The notes below the pieces were generated by a model, which searched no databases, was not told where the DNA came from, and saw only the letters and a program-made list of their open reading frames with translations. A DNA stretch of 64,000 nucleotides from Campylobacter showae CSUNSWCD (GTDB taxonomy: Bacteria > Campylobacterota > Campylobacteria > Campylobacterales > Campylobacteraceae). This document shows positions 1 through 8,567 of this stretch, in pieces. The position numbers were made by a program, and so were the translations under genes. Positions within the stretch are counted from its first letter, which is position 1. The number at the start of each line of letters is the position of its first letter. The stretch spans positions 145,024-209,023 of the forward strand of contig NZ_AMZQ01000007.1 in NCBI RefSeq assembly GCF_000313615.1, in the 5' to 3' direction.

Positions 1-124
1 TTTGTGTCACATTGCGGGCAAGATGAGGATGCATTATATAAAAATAATGCCTGGAGACCGCGTAAAGGTGGAACTAACGCCTTACAGTCTGGATAAGGGT
101 AGGATAATTTACCGCCATAAGTAA
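1..124 (+). CDS. infA: Translation initiation factor IF-1, C-terminal part (cut by window start)
   Basis: The second reading frame from the window edge gives about 40 residues ending in a TAA at 122-124. They include the IF-1 segments [14 protein letters not shown] and [10 protein letters not shown], the C-terminal half of the OB-fold. IF-1 binds the 30S A site during initiation in the cytoplasm. The start lies outside the window. It heads the block infA-rpmJ-rpsM-rpsK-rpsD-rpoA-rplQ, which is standard in Campylobacter. The identification is firm because both sequence and neighbours agree. Confidence 0.95.
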   Translation, partial: LCHIAGKMRMHYIKIMPGDRVKVELTPYSLDKGRIIYRHK

Positions 125-280
125 ATTAAAAGCTAAATTTGGCTATACTCAGCCCTTTGCGACAAATTGCTGTATGAAGAATTGTTTTCAAAGCCCACCA
201 CTTGTTTTGAAAATAGTTGGTTTAAAATTTCGTTAAACCTGATGCAGCCTAAAAGTGGAATAAATTTTTAGGAGACAAGA

Positions 281-394
281 ATGAAAGTTCGTCCTTCTGT
301 AAAGAAGATGTGTGACAAGTGCAAAATTGTCAAGCGCCAAGGCGTAGTTCGCATAATCTGCGAAAATCCAAAACATAAACAAAGACAAGGATAA
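281..394 (+). CDS. rpmJ: 50S ribosomal protein L36
   Basis: A 37-residue protein starting [18 protein letters not shown], preceded by the ribosome binding site GGAG at 271-274. It has the L36 zinc-ribbon ligands: CDKC, then a third Cys and a His near the C-terminus (CENPKH). L36 stabilises 23S rRNA folding late in 50S assembly. It lies in its usual place between infA and rpsM, with only three bases before the rpsM start, so the two are co-transcribed. The 156 bases between infA and this gene contain no other gene. Confidence 0.96.
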   Translation: MKVRPSVKKMCDKCKIVKRQGVVRIICENPKHKQRQG

Positions 395-397
395 AGC

Positions 398-766
398 ATG
401 GCACGTATCGCAGGTGTGGATTTACCAAAGAAAAAGAGAATCGAATACGGTTTGACCTATATTTACGGTATCGGTCTTTACAAATCTCGTCAAATTTTAG
501 ACGCTACTAAAATTTCTTACGATAAAAGAGTAAATGATCTAACCGAAGACGAAGCCGCAGCTATCCGCAAAGAGATCCAAGAGAATCACGTGGTGGAAGG
601 TGACCTTAGAAAAAGCGTCGCTATGGATATCAAGGCTCTTATGGACTTAGGAAGCTACCGCGGTCTAAGACACAGAAAAGGTCTTCCGGTGCGCGGTCAA
701 AAGACTAAAACAAACGCTAGAACTAGAAAAGGCAAGCGCAAAACAGTCGGCGCTGCGACTAAATAA
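398..766 (+). CDS. rpsM: 30S ribosomal protein S13
   Basis: A 122-residue protein starting [16 protein letters not shown], typical of S13, with the conserved [18 protein letters not shown] segment near residues 85-103 and a Lys/Arg-rich tail. S13 sits in the head of the 30S subunit and contacts the P-site tRNA and bridges to the 50S subunit. AAGG at 384-390 before the ATG serves as ribosome binding site. It lies three bases after rpmJ and nine before rpsK, within the same operon. Confidence 0.98.
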   Translation: MARIAGVDLPKKKRIEYGLTYIYGIGLYKSRQILDATKISYDKRVNDLTEDEAAAIRKEIQENHVVEGDLRKSVAMDIKALMDLGSYRGLRHRKGLPVRGQKTKTNARTRKGKRKTVGAATK

Positions 767-775
767 GGATAAGCG

Positions 776-1168
776 ATGGCAAAAAGAAAAGTAGTTAAAA
801 AGAAAATTGTAAGAAAAAGTATAGCTAAAGGTATCGTTTATATAAGCGCGACTTTTAACAATACGATGGTAACGGTTACCGATGAGATGGGAAATGCTAT
901 CGCTTGGAGCAGTGCCGGTGGACTAGGCTTCAAAGGAAGTAAAAAATCAACTCCTTACGCAGCCCAACAAGCAGTCGAGGACGCTCTAACTAAAGCAAAA
1001 GAGCACGGTATAAAAGAAGTAGGCATCAAAGTACAAGGTCCTGGCAGCGGCAGAGAGACCGCAGTCAAGAGCGTAGGTGCGGTAGAGGGCATAAAAGTAA
1101 CGTTTTTAAAAGATATAACCCCGCTTCCGCATAACGGTTGCAGACCGCCGAAACGCCGCCGCGTATAA
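776..1168 (+). CDS. rpsK: 30S ribosomal protein S11
   Basis: A 130-residue protein with the S11 core: the [15 protein letters not shown] segment near residue 25, [10 protein letters not shown] near residue 90, and the highly conserved C-terminus [17 protein letters not shown]11 forms part of the platform of the 30S subunit near the E site. The ATG follows AAGGATAAGCG, a normal spacing. Operon partner of rpsM upstream and rpsD downstream. Confidence 0.98.
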   Translation: MAKRKVVKKKIVRKSIAKGIVYISATFNNTMVTVTDEMGNAIAWSSAGGLGFKGSKKSTPYAAQQAVEDALTKAKEHGIKEVGIKVQGPGSGRETAVKSVGAVEGIKVTFLKDITPLPHNGCRPPKRRRV

Positions 1169-1190
1169 TTAGAAATTTAGGAGAATTATT

Positions 1191-1817
1191 ATGGCTAGAT
1201 ATAGAGGACCCGTTGAAAAATTAGAAAGACGTCTTGGTGTGTCTCTTGCGTTAAAAGGCGAAAGAAGACTTGCCGGTAAAAGCGCTTTAGAAAAAAGAAA
1301 TTATGCACCAGGTCAACACGGACAAAGAAGAAGCAAGATAAGCGAATACGGCTTACAGCTTCGTGAAAAACAAAAAGCTAAATTTATGTACGGCATTAGC
1401 GAAAAGCAATTCCGCCGCCTATTCCAAGAGGCTGCTCGCCGCGAGGGAAATACCGGTGCGCTTTTGGTGCAGCTTTTGGAGCAAAGACTAGATAACGTAG
1501 TTTACAGAATGGGCTTTGCGACTACTCGCCGTTTTGCTCGTCAGCTAGTTACTCACGGACATATTTTGGTAAACGGCAAGAGAGTAGATATTCCTTCTTA
1601 CAGAGTTCAAGCGGGTTCTAAAGTAGAAGTTATCGAAAAATCTAAAAACAATCCGCAAATTGTTCGCGCGATCGATCTTACGGCGCAAACCGGCATCGTA
1701 GCTTGGGTCGACGTCGAAAAAGATAAAAAATTCGGAATTTTCACAAGAACTCCGGAAAGGGAAGAAGTCGTCATTCCTGTCGAGGAAAGATTCATAGTAG
1801 AGCTTTATTCGAAATAA
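1191..1817 (+). CDS. rpsD: 30S ribosomal protein S4
   Basis: A 208-residue protein starting [16 protein letters not shown] with the S4 RNA-binding domain at about residues 98-160 ([20 protein letters not shown], then [14 protein letters not shown]). S4 nucleates 16S rRNA 5'-domain assembly and in many bacteria represses its own operon. No zinc-ligand cysteines are seen in the N-terminal region, so this is the zinc-free form. AGGAG at about 1179-1183 precedes the ATG. It is followed after 14 bases by rpoA. Confidence 0.98.
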   Translation: MARYRGPVEKLERRLGVSLALKGERRLAGKSALEKRNYAPGQHGQRRSKISEYGLQLREKQKAKFMYGISEKQFRRLFQEAARREGNTGALLVQLLEQRLDNVVYRMGFATTRRFARQLVTHGHILVNGKRVDIPSYRVQAGSKVEVIEKSKNNPQIVRAIDLTAQTGIVAWVDVEKDKKFGIFTRTPEREEVVIPVEERFIVELYSK

Positions 1818-1831
1818 TAAGGGGTATAACG

Positions 1832-2845
1832 ATGAGAAAAATTACCACATCAGCTTATATGCCTACCGAAATTTCAGTAGAGAGTATAAGTGAGAATGTC
1901 GCCAAAATAACCGCGTATCCGTTTGAGACGGGCTATGCAGTTACTTTGGCTCATCCTCTAAGACGACTTTTATATAGTAGTACGGTTGGATTTGCGGCTA
2001 CGGGCGTCAAGATAGAGGGCGTATCTCACGAATTTGATTCGATGAGGGGCATGCTCGAGGACGTAGCGCAGTTTATTATAAATTTAAAAAATATCCGCTT
2101 TAAACTAAAAAATGAGTCTGAGCGCGAAGTGGTTGAGTATTCGTTTAAAGGTCCAAAAGAGATAAAAGCCGGCGATCTAAAAAACGATGTCGTAGATGTC
2201 GTAAATCCAGACGCTTATCTCGCGACCATAAACGAGGATGCGGAGCTTAAATTTTCGGTAATCATCCAAAAAGGTATCGGATACGTCCCAAGCGAGGAGA
2301 TAAGAGATAATACTGAAGAGGGCTACATAGCCCTTGATGCTTTCTTTACGCCTGTTAAAAAAGCAGTTTACGAGCTAGTAAATGTCCTTGTTGAGGATAA
2401 TCCTGACTACGAGAAGATTATTTTCACGGTTACGACAGATGGACAAGTGGGCGCGATCGAGGCGTTTAAACATGCTATCGAGGCGATGTATCAGCAGATG
2501 TCGGTGTTTAAAGGTGTTTTAAATATCGACGTTTCAGCAGGTCTAAATGCTCAAGCTTCTGGTAGCGAGCATGCAAAGTTGCTTCAAAGCATAGAAGAGT
2601 TAAATTTGAGTGCTAGAAGCTCCAACTGCCTTGATAAAGCCGAGATTAGATTTATCGGCGAGCTTGCTTTGATGGATGAAAACGAGCTAAAAGAACTTAA
2701 AAATTTAGGTAAAAAATCTCTTGATGAGATCAAAGCCGTTATGCAAGAGATTGGATATCCGGTTGGCGGCGACCTAGGCGGCGGTAAAGAGCAACTCAAG
2801 AAAAAAATCGCCGACCTAAAATCACAAATGAGTGCAAAAGAGTAA
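1832..2845 (+). CDS. rpoA: DNA-directed RNA polymerase subunit alpha
   Basis: A 337-residue protein with the two alpha domains. The N-terminal dimerisation domain spans about residues 1-225 ([10 protein letters not shown] near residue 42). The C-terminal domain with helix-hairpin-helix spans about 250-315 ([15 protein letters not shown], then [19 protein letters not shown]). The linker and the basic tail after residue 315 are variable in epsilonproteobacteria. The alpha dimer is the assembly platform of RNA polymerase and the contact for UP elements and activators. AAGGGG at 1820-1825 precedes the ATG. It is co-transcribed with the ribosomal genes on both sides. Confidence 0.98.
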   Translation: MRKITTSAYMPTEISVESISENVAKITAYPFETGYAVTLAHPLRRLLYSSTVGFAATGVKIEGVSHEFDSMRGMLEDVAQFIINLKNIRFKLKNESEREVVEYSFKGPKEIKAGDLKNDVVDVVNPDAYLATINEDAELKFSVIIQKGIGYVPSEEIRDNTEEGYIALDAFFTPVKKAVYELVNVLVEDNPDYEKIIFTVTTDGQVGAIEAFKHAIEAMYQQMSVFKGVLNIDVSAGLNAQASGSEHAKLLQSIEELNLSARSSNCLDKAEIRFIGELALMDENELKELKNLGKKSLDEIKAVMQEIGYPVGGDLGGGKEQLKKKIADLKSQMSAKE

Positions 2846-2856
2846 AAGGAACATAA

Positions 2857-3213
2857 ATGAGACACGGTCACGGATACAGAAAACTAGGTAGGACGTCGGC
2901 TCACCGCTCGGCTCTACTTAAAAACTTAGCTATCGCTATCATCAAAAGCGAAAAGATAGAGACGACCTTGCCTAAGGCAAAAGAGTTGAGAAGCTATATC
3001 GAAAAACTAATCACTAGAGCTAGAAAAGGCGACAGCAACGCTCACAGAGCAGTTTTTGCTAGCTTGCAGGATAAAGAAACTACGAACAAGTTGGTAAGTG
3101 AGCTTGCTCCAAAATTCGTAGGTAAAAACGGTGGATATACGCGCATCGTTAAGACTCGCGTTCGCCGAGGCGATGCCGCTGAGATGGCTTATATTGAGCT
3201 AATCAAAGAATAA
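2857..3213 (+). CDS. rplQ: 50S ribosomal protein L17
   Basis: A 118-residue protein starting [20 protein letters not shown], the L17 signature, ending [12 protein letters not shown]17 lies near the peptide exit tunnel of the 50S subunit. The start follows AAAAGGAACATAA. It is the last gene of the operon, and a perfect terminator hairpin begins six bases after its stop codon. Confidence 0.98.
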   Translation: MRHGHGYRKLGRTSAHRSALLKNLAIAIIKSEKIETTLPKAKELRSYIEKLITRARKGDSNAHRAVFASLQDKETTNKLVSELAPKFVGKNGGYTRIVKTRVRRGDAAEMAYIELIKE

Positions 3214-3218
3214 TTTTT

Positions 3219-3240
3219 AGAGAGCTTCGGCTCTCTTTTA
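3219..3240 (+). terminator. Intrinsic terminator of the rpoA-rplQ operon
   Basis: Seven-base-pair perfect stem AGAGAGC/GCTCTCT (3219-3225 and 3230-3236) closing a TTCG tetraloop, followed by TTTT. The C(UUCG)G loop is a very stable form. It sits just after rplQ and ends the ribosomal operon. Confidence 0.93.
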
Positions 3241-3243
3241 TTT

Positions 3244-3657
3244 TCAAATTTACTCACCATAATTACTTCAAAATCTACTTTTTCTTTTTAATTAAATTTA
3301 TTTGCTTGCCTATTATTGACGGTTTTTCATATATACTAAAATATTAAAATTCACAGCAAGTTTAAAATAATGTATAGAGTTCTAATCTTCGTCGTAGTTT
3401 TACTGATAAATTTGCTTTTAAAAGATTTGCTTACAAATAAGCGCTCGGCATGCCAAATCCAAAAATATCTTAAAGGTTTTGTATATATGACCGCACTTGT
3501 ATGACTTTTACTTATTATGCTTTTTTGTACTTAAACGGCCACTGTGCTTTTTTAAATTTGTTTTTATACCAGCACCCTATGGCCTTAATATCAAAATTTA
3601 ACCAAGTTAAAAATAACCGCAAAAACGCCAAACTCATTGCGTATTTAAAATTTTATC
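3244..3657. other. AT-rich intergenic region, possible broken membrane peptide
   Basis: About 410 bases between the ribosomal operon and nfu with no convincing gene. A 44-codon frame at 3370-3504 starts MYRVLIFVVVLLINLLLKDL and would be a single hydrophobic helix with a basic tail. It has no ribosome binding site, and the same frame continues hydrophobic for some codons past its TGA (LLLIMLFC). It may be the remnant of a small membrane protein. I would not annotate it as expressed. Confidence 0.35.
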
Positions 3658-3660
3658 TGC

Positions 3661-3666
3661 TATAAT
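3661..3666 (+). promoter_or_regulatory. -10 element (TATAAT) upstream of nfu-murE
   Basis: A perfect TATAAT preceded by TGC, 25 bases upstream of the nfu start. No good -35 box is present, which is normal for Campylobacter sigma-70 promoters. It probably drives the three-gene unit nfu, unknown gene and murE. Confidence 0.65.
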
Positions 3667-3691
3667 ATCTCAAAAATTTAAAAGGTTAAAA

Positions 3692-3961
3692 ATGATCCCA
3701 TTTACCGACGAAGAGCTACTAAAGCCCGTAAAAGCGAGCTTACAAAAGGTTTTGCCTATGCTTGAAAACGACGGCGGAGGCATAGAGCTGCTAGGCATCA
3801 AAAACGGCAAAATTTACGTCCGCCTCACCGGCCACTGCCACGGGTGCGCAGCCAGTTCGACCACGCTAAAATACGGCGTCGAGCGTCAACTGCGCATAGA
3901 TATCCATCCTCAGCTAGAGGTCGTAAACATCCCTATCGGCGAGGAAGTTAAATTTGATTGA
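3692..3961 (+). CDS. NifU-like Fe-S scaffold protein (Nfu domain)
   Basis: An 89-residue protein that consists of one NifU C-terminal (Nfu) domain. The cluster-binding CHGC lies at about residues 49-52 in GHCHGCAASSTTLKYGVE, and the preceding MLENDGGGIELLG matches the family. Nfu proteins carry a [4Fe-4S] cluster and hand it to target enzymes in the cytoplasm. The stop overlaps the next gene by eight bases, and murE follows. The same trio (NifU-like, unknown, murE) occurs in C. jejuni and Helicobacter pylori, so the block is old. Confidence 0.92.
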   Translation: MIPFTDEELLKPVKASLQKVLPMLENDGGGIELLGIKNGKIYVRLTGHCHGCAASSTTLKYGVERQLRIDIHPQLEVVNIPIGEEVKFD

Positions 3962-4499
3962 TTACAAAAAGGCGGGCCTAAAAGCGTTTAACAAGGGCGA
4001 ATTTGAGGCCGCCGCGAGCTATTTTTCGCTTGCATACGATAAAAAGCCAGACAAAAAGCTGCTTTTCCTCATTATGCTTTGCTCGCTTGCTAAGATTCGC
4101 CGCGATGAGGCAATGACGCTTTTTGAGATATTTAAGCTAAAAGACAAGCTCGGCATGAGTCCGGACGAGCTAGAGGAAATTTTAGGCGCGCTTGAGGCAA
4201 AATTTAGCGACGACGAGAGTCTTGAGGAGCAAAATGCGATCAGCTACGCCGATTTTATGGAAGCTGTTAGGCGCGGCGGATTTAAAAGCACCTTCGAGGA
4301 CATCATGTTTTCCACGCGCGTGATGATCGATAACCGCGACGATTTCCTCGAGTTCTTGCAAAATCTTATCAAAAACGACTTCATCGAAATGGGGCTAAAC
4401 TACATCGAGACCGCAGCTGTGATGTTTGCCGGCGACGAACGACTAATCGCACTAGCTCGCGAAATCAACAAAAAGGCCGAAAGTGAAAATTTACGTTAA
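3954..4499 (+). CDS. Conserved epsilonproteobacterial protein of unknown function
   Basis: A 181-residue soluble, helix-rich protein starting at TTG (MIDYKKAGLKAFNKGEFEAA). The first 40 residues read like one TPR-type helix pair (KAFNKGEFEAAASYFSLAYD). TTG is chosen because GAGGAAG precedes it at a good distance and no ATG is available until well inside the conserved part. It overlaps nfu by eight bases and murE by seventeen, so translation is coupled. In C. jejuni and H. pylori a homologue lies in the same position. No function is known to me. Confidence 0.85.
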   Translation: MIDYKKAGLKAFNKGEFEAAASYFSLAYDKKPDKKLLFLIMLCSLAKIRRDEAMTLFEIFKLKDKLGMSPDELEEILGALEAKFSDDESLEEQNAISYADFMEAVRRGGFKSTFEDIMFSTRVMIDNRDDFLEFLQNLIKNDFIEMGLNYIETAAVMFAGDERLIALAREINKKAESENLR

Positions 4500-5775
4500 A
4501 GAAGGTTTTGTTACCGACAACTCAAACGAATGCGAAGCGGGTTGCTATTTCGTTAAAACGGCGACGAACGCCAAATTTGAAGCAGGCGCCCTGGCGAAGG
4601 GTGCAAAAATCATAAATTTGAGCGAATGCAAGCAGCTACTAGGTATCGACGAGAGTATCAAAATCATCGGCATCACGGGCACGAACGGCAAAACCACGAC
4701 CGCGGCGGTTATCTATGCTACGCTACTAAATTTAGGCTACGGATGCGGCCTGTGCGGCACTCGCGGCGCCTTTATAAACGGTGAACGCATAGATGATAAG
4801 GCGCTAACGACGAGCGAAATTTTACGCACGCTTAGCTACCTAAAATCCGCTAGCGAGCGCGGTTGCGAGTACTTCGTGATGGAGGCTAGCTCGCACGCCA
4901 TCGCGCAAAAACGTATCGAGAGTCTGGAATTTGCGATGAAAATTTTTACGAATTTGACTCAAGACCATCTCGACTACCACGGCACGTTTGAGGAGTATGC
5001 GCGCGTAAAGAGCGAGTTTTTCGCAGATGACGCGCCAAAGCTCATAAACATAGACGACCGCGGCGGGATCAAATTTAACCCAGCAAATGCCCTAACTTAC
5101 GCGCTTCATGCGGACGCGGACTTTGCGCCAGGCGAGTATTCGCTAGAGGGCGGTATCCATGGGGTACTAAAGACTCCTCGCGGACAGATGGCGCTAAGCT
5201 CAAATTTGCACGGCGAATTTAACCTTTGTAACCTCATCGCGGCCGTCGCTTGCGTCGCAACGCTGACTGATAGGCCGCTAGAGCAGATCGCACGCGCTGC
5301 GTCGAAATTTGACGGCGTCGAGGGGCGTATGGAGGTCGTTAGTCGCGACCCGCTCGTGATTGTGGACTTTGCGCACACTCCAGATGGCATCGAAAAGGTG
5401 CTAAACGCATTGCGCCATCGCAAGATCGTCGCCGTTTTTGGCGCGGGCGGCGATAGAGACCGCACCAAACGCCCAAAAATGGGTGCGATAGCGCAAAAAT
5501 ACGCGCACAGACTCGTCGTCACCAGCGACAATCCCCGCAGCGAAGAGCCTGAAAGCATCATCGCCGAGATCTGTGGCGGCCTAGAGATGAACGAGCGCGT
5601 AAAATGCATCGCAAACCGCAAGGAGGCGATCAAATATGCACTTGAAAGCCTCGCGCAAGACGAAATTTTAGTAATTTTAGGCAAGGGCGACGAGACATAT
5701 CAAGAGATCAAAGGCGTAAAGTACCCGTTTAGCGATAAGCAAGTAGTGCGTGAGATTTTGGATGAGCGTACCTAA
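4483..5775 (+). CDS. murE: UDP-N-acetylmuramoyl-tripeptide synthetase (MurE)
   Basis: A 430-residue Mur ligase that adds the third residue of the peptidoglycan stem peptide to UDP-MurNAc-L-Ala-D-Glu in the cytoplasm. The ATP-binding loop GITGTNGKTTTAA lies near residues 62-74, the HLDYHGT region near 162, and the motif DNPRSEEP near 347. DNPR is the mark of meso-diaminopimelate-adding enzymes. It starts at GTG, 17 bases inside the previous gene. It is a little shorter than E. coli MurE (about 495) because the N-terminal domain is reduced, as usual in Campylobacter. Confidence 0.96.
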   Translation: MKIYVKEGFVTDNSNECEAGCYFVKTATNAKFEAGALAKGAKIINLSECKQLLGIDESIKIIGITGTNGKTTTAAVIYATLLNLGYGCGLCGTRGAFINGERIDDKALTTSEILRTLSYLKSASERGCEYFVMEASSHAIAQKRIESLEFAMKIFTNLTQDHLDYHGTFEEYARVKSEFFADDAPKLINIDDRGGIKFNPANALTYALHADADFAPGEYSLEGGIHGVLKTPRGQMALSSNLHGEFNLCNLIAAVACVATLTDRPLEQIARAASKFDGVEGRMEVVSRDPLVIVDFAHTPDGIEKVLNALRHRKIVAVFGAGGDRDRTKRPKMGAIAQKYAHRLVVTSDNPRSEEPESIIAEICGGLEMNERVKCIANRKEAIKYALESLAQDEILVILGKGDETYQEIKGVKYPFSDKQVVREILDERT

Positions 5776-5797
5776 ATCTACGGATAAAACGGCGACG

Positions 5798-5833
5798 AAA
5801 CAAAGGCAAATTTGAGTAAAATCGCCTTTGTTT
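5798..5833 (+). terminator. Intrinsic terminator after murE
   Basis: Ten-base-pair perfect inverted repeat AAACAAAGGC/GCCTTTGTTT (5798-5807 and 5824-5833) with a 16-base loop, 22 bases after the murE stop. The arms supply an A-run on the left and a T-run on the right, so it could also act on the minus strand. Confidence 0.75.
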
Positions 5834-5977
5834 GCACCAAAAATCTGCTTATTTGCTGAGCGGCGTCAAATTTGCCGCTCATCTAAACGCTGCTAATTTC
5901 AAATTTAATCACAAATTTAACGCCGGATTTTATCGTAGCGAGCAAGCAAAAATGAATCGCCGCGGCCAAATTTATAG

Positions 5978-5983
5978 TATAAT
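5978..5983 (+). promoter_or_regulatory. -10 element (TATAAT) upstream of panD
   Basis: TATAAT 27 bases before the panD ATG, followed by an AT-rich stretch and the ribosome binding site AAAGGA (about 5999-6004). It lies after the murE terminator, so panD probably has its own promoter. Confidence 0.65.
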
Positions 5984-6010
5984 TTTTCTAAAAAATACAA
6001 AGGATAGCCG

Positions 6011-6358
6011 ATGAGAATCGAAATTTTATCAAGCAAAATCCACCGCGCGCGCGTGACGGACGCCAATCTAAACTACGTGGGCTCGGTCACGATCGGACCC
6101 GAGCTTATCGAGGCTGCAGGGCTTTGCGAATACCAAAAAGTCGAAATCCTAAACGTCAATAACGGCGAGCGCTTCGCTACATATGTGATCCGTGGCGAGA
6201 AAAAGGGTGAGATCTGCCTAAACGGCGCGGCCGCGCGCAAAGTCTGCGTCGGCGACATCGTCATCATTGTGGCCTACGCACTTCTTAGCGCCAAAAAAGC
6301 GAGAGATTTCGAACCAAAAATCGTGCAGGTAAACGCGCAAAACGAGATCGTAAAATAG
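6011..6358 (+). CDS. panD: Aspartate 1-decarboxylase proenzyme
   Basis: A 115-residue pyruvoyl enzyme making beta-alanine from L-aspartate for pantothenate and coenzyme A synthesis. The self-cleavage site is the Gly-Ser pair in [12 protein letters not shown] (about residues 24-25), which gives the pyruvoyl group on the new alpha chain. The conserved [15 protein letters not shown] segment is at about residues 68-82. The length is close to that of known PanD. The start follows AAAGGATAGCCG. Downstream DNA is decayed, so the gene stands alone. Confidence 0.95.
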   Translation: MRIEILSSKIHRARVTDANLNYVGSVTIGPELIEAAGLCEYQKVEILNVNNGERFATYVIRGEKKGEICLNGAAARKVCVGDIVIIVAYALLSAKKARDFEPKIVQVNAQNEIVK

Positions 6359-6359
6359 C

Positions 6360-6835
6360 ATGGTATCGCGCCTTGAGGGGGCTTTTCGCCTCGCCGCATC
6401 ACTACGAAAAATATAAAGCGCAGCTGGGTAAAATAGCTTAGTTTGCTTCGGCTTTATGAGGGACGCAAAATGGCGCAAGACCTTTTTGGCGATCTGCGCC
6501 AAAGGTTCGCCCGCGAGGCAGTGCGAGATCTATGAAATCCTTGGCTCCTGCGTGAATGAGATCAGATTCGCCTTGCCCGCCGCAGACTATGGGCAAGGCA
6601 TTTGCGACGGCTACATCTCGCAGAGCCTCAGAGCGGGCGAAAAGCCCACCCTGAGGCTCAGATAGAATACATAGAATTTGCGAAATTTTACGACTTCGTA
6701 AGCCGCGGCGCGCTGCTACCGCCTGAGCACAAAAGCCAGGGCCTTGATGCCATAGCGCGCTATTTAGAGCGCCTCGGTAAATTTGAGATGGAGCCTGGCG
6801 AGCAAAGTTTAGAAATTTACGGCCACAAACGCTAG
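6360..6835 (+). pseudogene. Remnants of one or two unrecognised genes
   Basis: Coding-like pieces in different frames follow panD. One reads ALRGLFASPHHYEKYKAQLG (about 6370-6432) and stops. A second (from 6456) contains EIYEILGSCVNEIRFALPAA and runs into a stop at 6665. A third, in a shifted frame, continues as IEYIEFAKFYDFVSRGALLP up to 6835 and looks like the true C-terminus of the second (EMEPGEQSLEIYGHKR). The change of frame falls near 6655. I do not recognise the family. The pattern is that of a gene broken by stops and a frameshift. Confidence 0.5.
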
Positions 6836-7037
6836 ATTTTATACTGAATTTCTTTTGACCTGGTTAAATTTGCCTTATGCGACGCCTGGTAAAATTTGGG
6901 CAAAGCACGCGGCAGATATTTTGCAAACGAGCGAATTATTCAAAATTTTGCCAGCTTTTGGCGTTAAATTTGCCGCGGTCGGTAAAATTTGGCGAAAATG
7001 GGCAAAACTTGCGCCTAAATTTAAAAGGATTCGCAAA

Positions 7038-7812
7038 ATGATAGCGATTTATTTTGCTCTACGGGCAACACGAAGTATTGCGTGTAGAGATTTATAGAGC
7101 GTCTGGGCGGCGATATCCTCGCAGTTTCTATCGAGGATGAAGCCTGCGGCGAGCTATTAAAACACCATGACGACGTCATTCTCGCCTATCCAGTTTACTT
7201 TAGCGACCTGCCGCAGATCGTGCGCGAGTTTATTTGCAAAAACAGCGCGAATTTCCGCGGCAAAAACGTCTTTATCATCACTACGATGGAGATTTTTGGT
7301 GGCGATGGAGCGGGCTGCGCGGCTAGGATCTTAGGGCGGGCGGGCGCGAAGATAACGGGTGGCACACACGTGAAAATGCCCGCGTTTATCCTCGATGTGG
7401 CGATTTTTAGCTATTTGGCGCAGAAAAACGAGCGCCTTATAAATGATGCAAACGCCAAGCTGCAGCGCGTCGCGCGGGCATCTGCCGCAGGCAACCCGCC
7501 GCAAGAAGGTCTAGGCGTGCTTGCCGTATTGCGGGGCTTTTGGGACAGCGGCTGTGGATGAAAATTTGGGACAAAACGCCCTTTGCTAGGCGCAAACCGA
7601 GCCTCGATACGGCGCGGTGCAGTGGGTGTGGCGAGTGCGTAAAATCCTGTCCGATGCAAAATATAAAAATCGCGCACGGCAAGGCGAGATTTGGCGAGCG
7701 CTGCACGCTTTGTTACAGATGCGTGAACAAGTGCAGGCAAAAGGCGATAACGATCCTTGGCAAGGCGGTAAATCTGGAAAAATCGGTCGCGGCGGGGTTC
7801 AAAGATATCTGA
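7038..7812 (+). pseudogene. EFR1-type flavodoxin/ferredoxin fusion, broken by three lesions
   Basis: The translated pieces join into one protein: a flavodoxin-like half (STGNT phosphate loop at about 7065, AYPVYFSDLPQIVREF, IITTMEIFGGDGAGC) followed by two [4Fe-4S] motifs, CSGCGECVKSCP and CTLCYRCVNKCR. This is the layout of the EFR1-family flavodoxin/ferredoxin fusion. Lesions seen: a frameshift just after IAIYF at about 7055, an in-frame TAG at 7092-7094 before RFIERLGGD, and a second frameshift near 7540 between the two halves. The ATG at 7038 has AAAGGA upstream. With three lesions it cannot make the fusion. A separate short ferredoxin from about 7558 is conceivable but unlikely. Confidence 0.8.
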
Positions 7813-8243
7813 GACGCATTCGTTTGCATGGGTCTCAGCTCCGCGATAGTTTATTTTGTCTCGCTTTACGTGTGGCTTTTAAAATTTGCCGAAATGATCT
7901 AAATTTAGCGCCCGCCGCGCCCACGCTACCTTAAATGCTTTTTTAGCTCCGTGATTTGCCACTTAACTTCGTCTATTATCTATGGCAAATTTCTCAAATT
8001 TGCAGAAAAGTCCACGCTAGAAAACTACGCAGGCACGCTTGCAGTAAATCAAAACAGATCAAAACGCGTGCAGGCTATTAAAATAAAATCCTATCATCAA
8101 ATTTGACGGCTTTTCTAGCTCAAATTTACTCACTCGCACCCGTATCCGCCGCAAATTTCAAGGCGGGAACAAAACTTGCATTGCAGGCTTTAAATAAAGT
8201 AAATTTAGCTTAAATTGGCTAAAATAACGCGAAATTTGAAAGG
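7813..8243. other. Intergenic region without a supported gene
   Basis: About 430 bases between the flavodoxin/ferredoxin remnant and ybaB. A 24-codon hydrophobic frame from 7828 (SSAIVYFVSLYVWLLKFAEM) may be a scrap of a membrane protein. The rest is AT-rich DNA with several AAATTT words. No terminator or promoter stands out. Confidence 0.5.
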
Positions 8244-8249
8244 ATGTTT

Positions 8250-8567
8250 ATGTTTGAGGGGATAGATTTTTCAAAAATGGGGCAGATGCTCGAGGAGGCT
8301 CAAAAAAAAGCGCAAGAAATCGAGCAGGAGAGCCAAAAGCGCGAATTTAGCGTAAAAAGCGGCGGCGGACTCATCAGCGTCAGGGCAAACGGCAAGGGCG
8401 AGGTGCTCGATATCAGCATCGACGATAGCTTGCTAGAAGACAAGGAGAGCTTGCAGATCTTGCTCATCAGCGCCGTAAACGATGTGCTAAAGATGATCGA
8501 GGACGACCGTAAAAACGCCGCGTCAAGGATGCTGGGCGGCTTTGCCGGCATGGGGCTAGGGCAATGA
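8250..8567 (+). CDS. YbaB/EbfC family nucleoid-associated protein
   Basis: A 105-residue protein starting MFEGIDFSKMGQMLEEAQKK, with the long N-terminal helix and the central beta segment (GGGLISVRANGKGEVLDISI) of the YbaB family. These dimers bind DNA and act as nucleoid or regulatory proteins. I start at the second ATG (8250), because the ribosome binding site AAAGGA runs directly into the first ATG (8244) and only the second has usable spacing. It overlaps the next gene by four bases. The order YbaB, PDZ protein, ispA, tkt is that of C. jejuni. Confidence 0.9.
   Translation: MFEGIDFSKMGQMLEEAQKKAQEIEQESQKREFSVKSGGGLISVRANGKGEVLDISIDDSLLEDKESLQILLISAVNDVLKMIEDDRKNAASRMLGGFAGMGLGQ

Noticed and set aside
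5106-5684. 192-codon frame on the minus strand inside murE
   Set aside because: A shadow of the intact murE coding sequence; composition follows murE codon bias and there is no start signal.
5832-6014. 60-codon frame just before panD
   Set aside because: It overlaps the panD -10 box and ribosome binding site and has no start signal of its own.
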